A DNA stretch of 64,000 nucleotides. It comes from Dichotomocladium elegans. Its lineage: Eukaryota > Mucoromycota > Mucoromycetes > Mucorales > Lichtheimiaceae. The first letter of the stretch is position 1. The number at the start of each line of letters is the position of its first letter. Below, one piece after another: positions 46,007 to 55,824 of this stretch. Location of the stretch: contig JAIXMN010000017.1 in the NCBI GenBank assembly GCA_025716815.1, forward strand, positions 124,001-188,000, read 5' to 3'. Both the position numbers and the translations under genes were made by a program. A model generated the notes under the pieces. It was not told the origin of the DNA. It made no database searches and saw only the letters and a list, made by a program, of their open reading frames with translations.

Positions 46007-46336
46007 TTAGCATAAGATTCGATTACTGGATTCGACCAAGAACGAGGCACCGTTTCGCTGCTCTGCAGCACAATTGATAGAACTCGTTTCGGATTCGGGA
46101 TCCTCTAATGCAGGGAAAGAGAAATACATCTCCATGAAAATACTGTTTGAATGCTTCGACTCGGCGCAATCTTGGGGCTTCTGATCGGCTGCACCGTCGT
46201 CGTCGTGAGTGGATGAGGGGGAGACGAGCAAGAACAACGTTCGAACAAAAGATGAGAATGAATTGCGGCGAGCATTCGGCTGGCGGTTGTGATGGCTGTG
46301 CTGCTGTTGGGTATCGAGCATCATGTTGGCAAGCAT
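46007..46336 (-). CDS. Orphan small protein (109 residues) behind a TATA box
   Basis: Single-exon frame from ATG at 46336 to TAA at 46007. A consensus TATA box (TTTATATAAG, minus strand, 46421-46430) lies about 85-94 bp upstream, followed by a pyrimidine-rich leader, which is the layout of a strong regulated fungal promoter. The protein is Ser/Asn/His-rich, with a short hydrophobic stretch (SFVRTLFLLVSP) and an acidic part (STHDDDGAADQK). No domain is recognised. It could be a stress-induced small protein or chance. Confidence 0.4.
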   Translation of the reverse strand: MLANMMLDTQQQHSHHNRQPNARRNSFSSFVRTLFLLVSPSSTHDDDGAADQKPQDCAESKHSNSIFMEMYFSFPALEDPESETSSINCAAEQRNGASFLVESSNRILC

Positions 46337-46420
46337 TGTATGAAAGTGAGGGACAGAGGAAAGAGCGGTGAAGAACTGAGCGAAAGAAATGAATAGGGAT
46401 AAAAGAGCAAGCGGAATGCA

Positions 46421-46430
46421 CTTATATAAA
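46421..46430 (-). promoter_or_regulatory. TATA box of the 109-residue orphan gene
   Basis: TTTATATAAG on the minus strand, 85-94 bp before the ATG at 46336. Spacing to the ATG and the following CT-rich leader fit a core promoter. Confidence 0.5.
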
Positions 46431-48784
46431 GAGGAACTGGCGCATGATGACAAAAAGAGAAAGACCTTGGGGTCCCGATCCAATGGAAAAAGTATTTTTT
46501 GAATGCGAGTGAGTGAGAGCGTGTGGTAAGGGCAAAGGAGAAAGGGGAGAGGGGGGGCCTGGAACATGAGTAGCGCGTTACACACACTCTGAGATCGGAC
46601 TTCACCACATGGCGCGAACTCAAAAAATCCTTTTGCCCTAAGCAGCAAAAATTCCAAGTTGGTTGGGAAACGAAAAGCTGGGGATCGCTGGCCATCATTC
46701 TTTCTCGAGTAACCCATCTGGTCGTGGTCCGTTGTACGTTACTATGCATTTTGTGCATGTGTGCCTCGCTCTCACTACGCTTTGTCTTGGTGATAGGAAC
46801 CCTCGTAATGTCCCATTCGCCATCGCCATCACCTGCTGACTCACCCGGGATCTTGTATGCCATGGCCATTCCTTTCTGTAAGGACAAAAGACCTCTTTTC
46901 TGTTATTTTTTAGCGTGTAATGCTTCCACTACATGGATTTTTCCCAAACCTATCATGTCATCGCTACGTAAAAAAAAAAAACTTGTCGTAAGACAAGCGA
47001 GAAAAATGGCTATACATTTTTTTCATTTTCCAACACTTCCAAGCAAACATCCATCACCAGGCAGGTTGGGCGGTATCATTGGAAATGAAAATAGCGCATG
47101 CAACCCACGTCTGTTTGCTTTGACAACAAAGGATACATACATATGATCACGTATCCAAAACACCATCGGAAAAACAACAAGAAAATCTTGGATACTTTTG
47201 TTTAAATGACTTTGGCTGTCCTACGCAAGCCGGACCAATAATGGCCTTCTTGGGCGAGCCGAGCAAAGAAGGTTCTTCTTTTCTCCTCCATCTGCTTTCC
47301 TGCGCAGCCCCAATCAGTCCAGCAAGATTGACTCTCTATGACCGTTTTGCCTTGTCGGCGTCAAATCTATTCTCGGAACATACACAGAAGTTTGCAGACA
47401 CAAGATAGATAGAAAGAGGAAAAAAAAATATATGTGTGTGGATGCAGGGAGGATGGAAAAAAGTGCATCCTCCTGCGTTACAAGATTTCGTTCTTTTCGT
47501 GTGCTCTCTCTGTCTCTGTCTCTGTCTCCCCCCCCTTCCCTTCCTCTCACCCCATCTTTTTTGACTTCCGCATTCGCTCTTCTACGGTTTGCAACCTTGT
47601 TGCAAGGTAGACAACATGGAGAACAATGCATTCAAATTCCAATCATCGGCTTCCCTTTTCTATTAGGGATATCATAGATCAATTAGATTTACTTGTGCAA
47701 CCCCTCAGCTGTGTTACAAGCCTTCATCTGAACGATGCAAAGAGAAAGAAATAGCTGATAAACTAAACTGAGGGTGACCCAAGCGTGAGAGAGAGTGAGT
47801 GAGAAAGAGGACAACCGCGCCCGCAAATATCCCATGCGATGATTGTATGAGGTGTATATCGCTGCCCAGGAATGAAAACTAGGGCTATATGGCCCTCTAG
47901 GTGTCAAATTGCATGGAAAGAGAGCTACTGCTGGATGGCACAGTATCATTCCATGCCTAGTGCCGCCGGGTTTTGTCTAGATGACGAGGTCGTCTGTGTG
48001 CCATTCCTTGGGCTGCTCCCATAGGTTGAATGCTAAGCCGCCTTACGAGTTGACTGGGGACCACGATTTTTGTGTGCCTCCCATTGCTGGCTATCCGCTT
48101 TTACTATTGCCCCCGGGCCAGACCCAGGTATTTGCTTCTAGCGCGCATTTGATATCTCTCTCTCTGTCCTTTTCGCGCCCTAGCAGCTTTTCTTACAAGT
48201 GGTCATTGCACGTTTTTGTATTAATACTGTCCGACATCGAAAATGAGATATTCCTAAGATGTCATGTTACCCGCGCATTAGTATACTTTCTCATTATAAT
48301 GTTTGTGTACGAGGGCGTTTTTTTAATAGCTATGATGTAGAGAATTAGTAGAACATTCAGAATGATGCATGGGATAACTTGACCCGATTTGTTTTCACTT
48401 AAAAGATGATGCATGAAATTCAGACATTTGAGGAGCAACCTTGACTGTCTGCATAGTTATCACATCTTGAAAAGCACATGCTGCCGGGGCGAGGAGCTAT
48501 GTCAATACGTTTATCACAATGATTCCTTTGTCACCTAGACTGATCCAATCATGACCACAGCCTGGCTTCAGCCACGGATACAGACACAGACACACATATA
48601 ACGAGAGAGAGAGAAAAAAAAAACAGCAAACGCGTGAGAGTGATATAACCCAATACAAAAGAGCATCAAAGCCCAATGAAAGAAACGGAACACAGGCGTG
48701 CGAAGAGAAAACAGCGTTGGCGATGTATCTTTTTTTTTTCTTTGCAGTGGTCGTGAGAGAAAAACTAAATATGCAACATGCCAT

Positions 48785-49328
48785 TTACTCCTGGGATCGG
48801 AGACGAGCGCCGGCATTGATGACCTTGACGTTGAGCTGAGCAGCACGTTCGAGAATCTCAACGCGCTTCTTGGCAGAAACGTTGTGGGCAACCTCAGCGG
48901 CGTAGGTACGGTTGTGCATCAAGAGCAGCTCAAGTTCCTTGACGTTGCTGACGGTGAACTTCAAGAAACCGTTGGGCAACAAGTGGCGGGTCTTCTTAGC
49001 AGAGCCGTAGCCGATCTTGGGCATAGGGGCCTGGCCCTTGAAGCGACGGCGAATAGGGCTGTCAATACCCTTGGGCTTTCTCCACGAGGCCTATTACGAG
49101 AATGCGCAAGTGCGTAAAAAAAAAAAGAGAGATATCGTACGTGTGTGATGCGTCTTGTAAGCGACCATTACTTCAATCTCTCCCATTTCGCCTTCGTTCC
49201 CATCCCATCGTGCTTTTCGAGACACGCAACAAACTTACATCGACACGCTTGAAGCGGTCCGACTGATGGCGCTTGAAGGTGGCAGTGCGCTTCTTGACGA
49301 TCGTGTGCTTCACCGCAGGAGTAACCAT
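48785..49328 (-). CDS. RPL32: 60S ribosomal protein L32 (eL32)
   Basis: Two exons, 49328-49239 and 49090-48785: 396 nt, 131 residues, the usual eL32 length. The sequence is highly conserved: [20 protein letters not shown], then after the intron [39 protein letters not shown] and [19 protein letters not shown]. The protein is a structural component of the large subunit. The single intron early in the reading frame is typical for fungal ribosomal-protein genes. Confidence 0.98.
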
Positions 49329-50074
49329 TTTACTACTGATGGATGGGGCAGAGTTAGCAACATTTTAATAGAAACTGTCCATGGGGAAAGGTTGACACAT
49401 TGAGAGGGCGAGGTAGGGCGGTCGATTCGAAAGATATTATCCTCCCGTTCTTCGTCGTTTAAGGCGTCATCTCGTCTCTTTTTTCTTTTCTCTACATTCG
49501 ATCGCCTTCCTCTTCCTCTTCAACGATATCGGATGGATGGCTTACCCAGCTCAATGGATGGATACAGAGGAGGATCCATCCTTGGTGCAATCCTTCCCAC
49601 TCAGGTCAATCCCGCCCGGCGTCGGGCTGCCTCCCGGCTCCTTTCACATCCGCAGTCACCCTCTGAGTAAAGAGGGGGGGGCCATCATACTTGGAAACTC
49701 TCACGTGACGAAAGTCTGCCGTGCACTTTTTAACGTTTTACTTGCATCATGTTTTACCGTATCTTCTTTCTGATGAAGAAAGCTTTGCCCATGGATACTG
49801 GTTTTTACATATCCTGATATCTGCACCCCATCAGGATTTCTTCTTTTCTTTTTGAGAGTTACTACAATCGAGATCAGCCTGCTGGCAAATCAAAAGTCAA
49901 CAGCCAACTACACTATCGTTAAAGGAGTGCATATCCCGCTGGAGAGCATTCTTCCTGTTAATGATGCTCGCTACTGCTTTTTTTTTGGGTATGATATCTC
50001 TCCAAATTGACAATAAATATCGGGCTTTTAATCATCCCTCCATCCTAAACTTCTTTTGAAGCAATTCACCCGGA
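49329..50074. promoter_or_regulatory. Divergent region between RPL32 and ALG3
   Basis: About 750 bp between the two divergent starts. It includes a TCTTTTTTCTTTTC-type pyrimidine tract near 49475-49525, common in ribosomal-protein promoters. A 78-codon plus-strand frame at 49537-49773 has an ATG but no conserved features and lies where both promoters should be. Confidence 0.45.
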
Positions 50075-51831
50075 ATGGACCTGGAACGCATCGTGGCCAT
50101 TCCACGGCAATTGTTGTTTAACCGTAGTTATTTTTGGTACTTGGCCACATTGCTCTTCATCGGCGAAGTTGTGCTCAATGGCGTCATCATCAACAAAGTC
50201 CCGTGTAAGCTTGAGAAAGTAGTGACAGGACTACGCGCACGCGTGTGTGCGTGAGGGGGGGGAGTGTAAGGAGGTAGCGGGTGTGTATAATGTGCCACAG
50301 CGTGCCCGCGGCATATCGGGTGTTAACATGGGAACCAAAAGATACAGAGATCGACTGGATTGCATATATGCAAGAAGTCAAAGGCTATATGGATGGCGAA
50401 TTAGATTATCGCCAGCTCAGAGGTGATACCGGTCCGCTCGTGTAAAGAAAAAAAGCAAGAAAGAGAAAGATGATGACTATTGACTGCAAGTTCTGCTCGA
50501 TTTAGGTATCCGGCTGGCTTTGTCTACATTTATTCATGGTTTTATGGCCTGACTGACCATGGTACAAATATTCGGCTGGCACAATACATTTTCATGGGCA
50601 TCTACCTGTTCACCCTTCTGGTGGTCTTTGCTATCTATCGCAAGTCAACCAAGATACCCCCGTACACCATCATCCTCCTTTGTATCTCTAAACGGCTTCA
50701 CTCGATCTACGTCCTCAGATGCTTCAACGATCCGGTCGCGATGCTTTTTCTGTACTCCAGTGTTCTTGCCATGCTTCACCGTCGGTGGGTTCTAAGCAGC
50801 GTTTTGTATAGGTAATGGAGTGGATACGCACCAATACAGAGATAGAAGAATAAAACGGTATTCCAACTGTTGTAGCCTGGCTCTTTCGGTCAAGATGAAC
50901 GTGCTCTTATTCTTCCCGGGCTTTGGGCTTTTGCTCTGGGAATCTTTGGGGGCATGGATCACACTGATTCATCTGGGACTGATGTTCGCTATCCAGGTGA
51001 GTCACGCCTAGCGGCAAAACGCTCATGAAAAAAAAAATATGTCGTGGTTAACACCTTCTTCGGGGTCAAATGGCTTCCAAGGTCGGTTTGGCATATCCGT
51101 TCCTGTCAAGCTATCCTGGCTCCTACATAGGCCGTGCATTTGAATTCGGCCGGGTCTTTGACTACCAGTGGACGGTGAACTGGCGAATGGTGGACCCAAA
51201 GGTGTTTGTCTCGTCCGATTTCGCTAATGCACTCATGCTGGGTCATATCCTAACCCTCCTGGCTTTTGTCTTGTTCCGTTGGTGCAGAGGGTAAACCTTT
51301 TTTTATGTCACGATCACAACGAGGGAAAAAAAAAGATGCCTAAAACCGAGGGAGGGGGATGTTTTGATAGCAACGTCCTGCGAGTCTTTTTGGATGGATT
51401 CAGTAACAAACGGCGGATCATCCCCGATGATGGCAAGTGGTAAAGACAGAGGAAATCGAATACAATGGACTGAGCCGCCTTGTCTTCCTAGAAATCATTA
51501 CGACCATGTTTACCTCTAATTTAATGGGCGTTGTCTTTGCAAGGTCCTTGCATTATCAATTCTATTCATGGTATTACCACAGCTTGCCCTATCTCATAAC
51601 ACGAGTCGTTCCTGGAGTACGCTTGTGGAAAGGTGTATTAAGGTAACAGCCAAGGGGAGTCCCGCCTATGCTGAAAAAACAAAGTAAATAGACTGATATC
51701 CTGGTTTATTTAGAACAATCGTCTTGATCATAATTGAAATTTGCTGGTTGACTTTTCCGTCCACCGAGTCCTCGTCGTGGATGCTTGTCTCAACTCACTG
51801 TTTGATTCTGGTCGGGCTTTTCTGGTCGTAG
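50075..51831 (+). CDS. ALG3: Alg3, Dol-P-Man:Man5GlcNAc2-PP-Dol alpha-1,3-mannosyltransferase
   Basis: Eight exons, 50075-50204, 50342-50441, 50506-50811, 50876-50996, 51082-51290, 51371-51432, 51492-51642 and 51714-51831: 1197 nt, 398 residues. Alg3 signatures are clear: [116 protein letters not shown]. It is a polytopic ER membrane enzyme adding the first lumenal mannose to the N-glycan precursor. Intron 6 (51433-51491) uses a GC donor: GATG then GCAAGTGG. Only this choice yields [15 protein letters not shown] and keeps the frame; the nearest GT donor creates a stop. The spacing RRW-x7-SLALSVKMN supports intron 3. Confidence 0.95.
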
Positions 51832-51957
51832 TCATAGTCGTTTTGGAAGTCAAATAAACCTTTCAAAAGCACCGCGCTCACTCCTCTCATTACCTCTTTT
51901 CTTTTCTCAATAAACCTCACCCACCACCCCTCTCTCTTCATCCTTTTTTTTTGCCCC

Positions 51958-53053
51958 ATGGCATCAGCTCAACCTGCCCTTAAGATCAAACTTCGGCTGA
52001 ATGGTCCCGTAAAACCAGACAAGCCTGCTGCATCCCCTGCGACGTCTACAAGTGCATCTGCATCGTCCTCACCAGCACCCGCAAGGCAATCAGCAGAAGA
52101 AGACATGGGATCGCCCAGCAAGAAACCTAAACTCAACCGACAAAACAAACGGACGATTCAAACCAGCAAAATCAAAGAAGCGTAAGTTCCATTGCGCTCA
52201 CACCCTACTTTACTGTGTGTAACATGCGTGTTGTTTCATTCTGTTATGTCTGTCTAGTGGAGAAGAGGATTTAGCAGACGGTAATAGCACACCCAGTACA
52301 CCTGTTTCAACGCCTCAACAGCCACAACAACAAAAAGCCAGCAGCAGCAGCAGCAGCAACAACAACAACAATAATAATAATAACAGCAACAGTCGTACAC
52401 AACAAAATAATAACACCGGCAGAGCACGGAAAGATCTCCTAAAACACAAAGATATCAAGGCACGTAAATGGACACATACACCTCTCACATTTTATACGTT
52501 GGACGGAGGCGAGATTAGCTTATCTAGCTGGCGAACTGGTAAGACAGGAGGATAGCAATGGAGATGGGCAACGGCAGCGGCAGCAGCAGGAGCAGCAGCA
52601 GATCAAGCTGATGCATAGAATGAACATTTAGAGGAAGCCATGACTTTGAATAAGCGCAAGACAGAGCCGGTGACTGTTGCCGAGATTGATCAGCTCTTCT
52701 CAGCCGCAAGCGGCGAACGCGATTTCCGTCCGTTTTTATGCACCCATCACGGCTGCTCTAAATCCTTTACGTCGTACGACCAGCTTCAAACACACGAAAC
52801 TAACATGCACGGTGCTAAGAAGCTCGTTTGCGGTATCGACGGATGCCATAAAAGCTTCGTTACCCCTGGCCAGCTCACAAAACATCGCAAGATGGTTCAT
52901 TTTCGGGCCGCAAGAAAGGCCAAGATCGCTGCCGCCGCCGCGGCAGCCGCGGCTGCCGCAGCCTCTGAGGAGACCGGTACGCCCACCGCAACAAATGCTT
53001 CGACCCCGGTCAATGACGAGGAATCGTCTACCGTGGATATTTCAGAGGACTAG
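51958..53053 (+). CDS. C2H2 zinc-finger nuclear protein with poly-Asn and poly-Ala tracts
   Basis: Three exons, 51958-52181, 52258-52538 and 52632-53053: 927 nt, 308 residues. The N-terminal half is Ala/Ser/Pro-rich and basic (SKKPKLNRQNKR), then low complexity (Ser and Asn runs around 52330-52390). A conserved-looking block KARKWTHTPLTFYTLDGGE follows. The C-terminal third carries two C2H2 fingers of the Cys-x4-Cys-x12-His-x4-His type (FLCTHHGCSKSFTSYDQL and LVCGIDGCHKSFVTPGQL), as in YY1-like proteins, then a poly-Ala run. A role in an INO80-type chromatin complex (compare fission yeast Iec1) is possible but not shown. Function is otherwise unknown. Confidence 0.75.
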
Positions 53054-53282
53054 CTTGCCCATCTTCCAGTGCTATTTCAATCTGCCTCTGAATGGTTACG
53101 TGCTATTAAAAACTCATCAGTCATAGGAGCAATTGTAAATGCTTAATATTTTGAGAACAAGCCGATGGAAATAGTATAGTACACAGTCGAAGTTAGAATA
53201 GAACATGGGTGAAGGGGAGGGAGAAAAGGAGGTGATTCAGGAAAATACGGCGTTGCTCCAGCCAGCATTGCGTGCAACTCGT
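53054..53282. other. Convergent 3' region of C2H2 and DCN1-like genes
   Basis: About 230 bp between convergent stop codons. I see only 3' UTR-like sequence. Confidence 0.5.
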
Positions 53283-54685
53283 TCAGCACCGCTTCTGCCT
53301 CCATTCTACATAGTCATCCAGCAAAACCGGCCCTATAAAAGGCGAGCGGTCAAAAGATGATTGTCATGCATGATGATCGAATACTATACATGAAGACGTG
53401 CTGTCATAATTTGATAAGTCCTCAGGGACGGTGCGGCAAAAATCGAATAGGCTGCTCCATTGATCTATGGAGATGACGATATGTGAGCGCCTCCCGGATG
53501 ATGTAATCCATTGTCAGTACCTTTGTTGATAACCCGCACGGGCTTCTCTTCCTACCCCGATGTTGTGAGAAAAAGAGAGAGAGAGAGAGAGACGTCGAGT
53601 CATAGCAATCCTACCTGAAGGAACTGTATGAACGAATGTATGTGTGGATAGGTATTCGAGTCTAGCATGAGCTGCCAAAGGGCTATAGCGACCTAATGGG
53701 CGCAATATCAATAATCCCTGTGATCCGTATGTAACCCATAATACACATTTCCTTTCCCTTACATCAACTTCCATGCTCTTCTGACCAGCCGTTTTTGCAA
53801 ATCCAAATGTGAAATTATAAAGCTTTTTAAAGATATCCTCATTCATCAGAGATCTATCGATCTCGGGCAACGCATTCTTGAGTTTCTCGGGTGTCTCGAT
53901 TCTATTTTTTTTTTTTTTGTGAAGTGAGGTTTTAAAAGTTCTCGCCGTTAAGACCATATGCACGCATCACGTTTGTTTACTTGACTTACTTTAGATCAGC
54001 CAGTCCCTGCATCCATTCTTCCTTTGTAAAGTATCCTAAGTCAATATTTCATGTTACTATAATTTGAAAAATATCATTTTCCTTTCCACGCACGCTCTCG
54101 TTTCTTTCTCTCTCGGTGGGTTTTTTGTGTGATGGCGTGCATGGAAACCCTCCCCCCTGATTTAGTTACCCATTCGGCTCGCATTAAACTTCCAGCCAAT
54201 GACAATAGGCTGGATCTATATTATGCACTCAGCGCTTTTGGGAATAATTCCCCTTCCCCAGTCAATCATCGACAGGACTTACGCTATCAAGGGGAACACC
54301 GATATCTTGAAAGAACGACTGGCATCCTTCAGGTGAAATAACGTCGCCGTCTTGATCCTTATACTTGCAGAACCACTAGTGTTTGGCGGACGCACATGGG
54401 TGTGTTGATATATATATATATATATATAGGCTCGAACAGGAATCGTGCATGGCCAAACGATCTTACCTCAGACCTAATTGCAAAACAGGCGAAGAAAGCA
54501 CATCAAAGGTCATTCCCAACATGTTATAGAGTGAGCTGCGTATCGTGCTGAGTTGTGTTCAATGCCAAAGGCGGACCGAACCTCATTTTGACCGGATCGA
54601 CAGCGGAAGGCTTTTTAGAAGACGATCGCGCCTTTTTCGTCGGTTGAGCGGTCTTCCCGGTTGCTGTCTTTCGCTTGGGAGGCAT
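53283..54685 (-). CDS. DCN1: DCN1-like protein (cullin neddylation, DCUN1D family)
   Basis: Minus-strand gene with at least seven exons, stop at 53283-53285. The N-terminus from ATG 54685 (MPPKRKTATGKTAQPTKKAR) resembles the basic leader of DCUN1D4/5. The PONY/DCUN1 domain then reads WFCKYKDQDGDVISPEG (EF-hand-like loop), DSIQPIVIGWKFNASRMG, YFTKEEWMQGLADL, PEKLKNALPEIDR, FKKLYNFTFGFAKTAGQKS, VAIALWQLML, a 34-nt exon giving EEKPVRVINK, and DQWSSLFDFCRTVPEDLSN. It ends with GPVLLDDYVEW. This is the E3 co-factor that promotes Nedd8 transfer to cullins. The junction between the basic leader and WFCKYK is not resolved; the intron carries a TA-repeat (54412-54429). The rest joins in phase. Confidence 0.88.
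54412..54429. repeat. TA microsatellite in DCN1-like first intron
   Basis: About nine TA units in the intron separating the basic leader from the DCUN1 domain. Confidence 0.8.
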
Positions 54686-54913
54686 AAAGAGGTAGGAGGG
54701 CGTGTGTACGTGGAAAGAAAGAAGAGAGGCCACTGAAAAGGAAAGGGTGGTTATTCCGCTTGAAAAAGAAAGTCTCGTTTTGACCGTTTGCGGAGTTCCG
54801 CGCGTTCTTCCTTCCTCCCCTACCCCCCCAACCCCCATCCTCATCCTCTTTTTTTTTTCGCGCGCGCGCCTGCTCTCTCTCTCCCGCTCTTCTTTTCTTC
54901 TCTGCTATTCCTA

Positions 54914-55500
54914 ATGACATCTAAGGCACAGCAAGAATATCGATCCGCTTTCATTACTCTAATCTCACAACTCTCGAGTATCGAACAAAAAGGCCAGGAA
55001 TTATTTGATAAAATGTAAGCATTTGTTATTAGCGATTCCAACAGGATTAAAATTATTTGATCAAGTGAGAAGGCGAGTTGGACACTATATGAACCATCTG
55101 CAGCTCAAGGTAGCTAGTGAATCGAAGCTGAAAAAAAAAGTTTAGAAAGTGAGCGTGAGGGTGGGGAGAGACAATCATGTGTGCGCGCGTGTGTGATAGG
55201 CATGGGAAAAAGACAGGCACGTTATGAATTGGATCGTGCCATTGAGATTGACAAACATCGTGTCTAGCTGATTTTGAGCAGCTTTTGGCTGTAATGCAAA
55301 CCCTGGAGACACATGTGAAAACATGCGGACTACTGAGTATCACCGGCACGGCGTCAGAAGAGTCAGAGACTACACAGGGGAGGAACCTTGCGATGCGAAC
55401 AGCTGAGACGGTCCAGTCTCTCGACTCATTCTTCCAAGAAAAGAGCCGACTCGTGACTAACATTCGAGCTGCCGCAAACACGACCACGCGCAGCTCTTGA
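54914..55500 (+). CDS. Small coiled-coil protein, unrecognised
   Basis: Exon 1 is 54914-55014 (MTSKAQQEYRSAFITLIS start), ending at a GTAAGC donor. A second exon (about 55074-55110) gives VGHYMNHLQLK. The last exon, entered by a phase-0 acceptor near 55282, encodes QLLAVMQTLETHVKTCGLL and runs to TGA at 55500. The product, about 120 residues, is predicted helical with heptad-like Leu/Ile spacing at both ends. A middle stretch (ARYELDRAIEIDKHR, around 55215-55260) looks coding but cannot be joined in frame, so the central structure is uncertain. It may be a small subunit of a nuclear or kinetochore complex; that is a guess. Its start lies about 230 bp from the divergent DCN1-like start. Confidence 0.55.
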
Positions 55501-55824
55501 TAGAAGAGGGTCATGTGTGTGGACTGATCACGTATGATCCATCAACTGCAAAACGCGGACGATCTCCACCTTTGTTCCTTTAGCAAGCAAATCCAGTATC
55601 CATACAAGCGGAGAGCATAGCAACTCAGAGATGCCCATTTGACTGTTTTGTGTGTACCTTAGTCGCACGGTTCATCACTTATCCAATAAAATTACGACAG
55701 CTGTCAGTGCGACGAATTGTGCGCCAGCAGAATAATAAAATAATCCACGTCCCTCACTCACTCCCGTTCTTCTTTTTTTTTCATAGAAACTTTCTTGTTC
55801 TTCAGAAATCACTTGCCATTCTCC

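Larger units (their letters stand above)
43491..48784. other. Gene-poor 5.3-kb region
   Basis: Between acyl-CoA oxidase and RPL32 I can support only one small candidate gene (46007-46336). The rest has CA/CT microsatellites (around 45527-45560 and 48600-48625), purine-rich tracts and short overlapping frames on both strands. No tRNA, transposase or conserved peptide was recognised. The part next to 43.5 kb must hold the acyl-CoA oxidase promoter. Confidence 0.45.

Noticed and set aside
46724..47146. 140-codon plus-strand frame with a hydrophobic start.
   Set aside because: It has a non-ATG beginning, low-complexity lysine runs and no family, and lies next to the promoter side of the small orphan gene.
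49537..49773. 78-codon frame between RPL32 and ALG3.
   Set aside because: It occupies the divergent promoter region and has no conserved residues.
54480..54560. Possible extra DCN1 exon reading SSLYNMLGMTFDVLSS.
   Set aside because: Its phase does not fit either neighbour, and DCUN1D proteins have no counterpart; it is better explained as intron.
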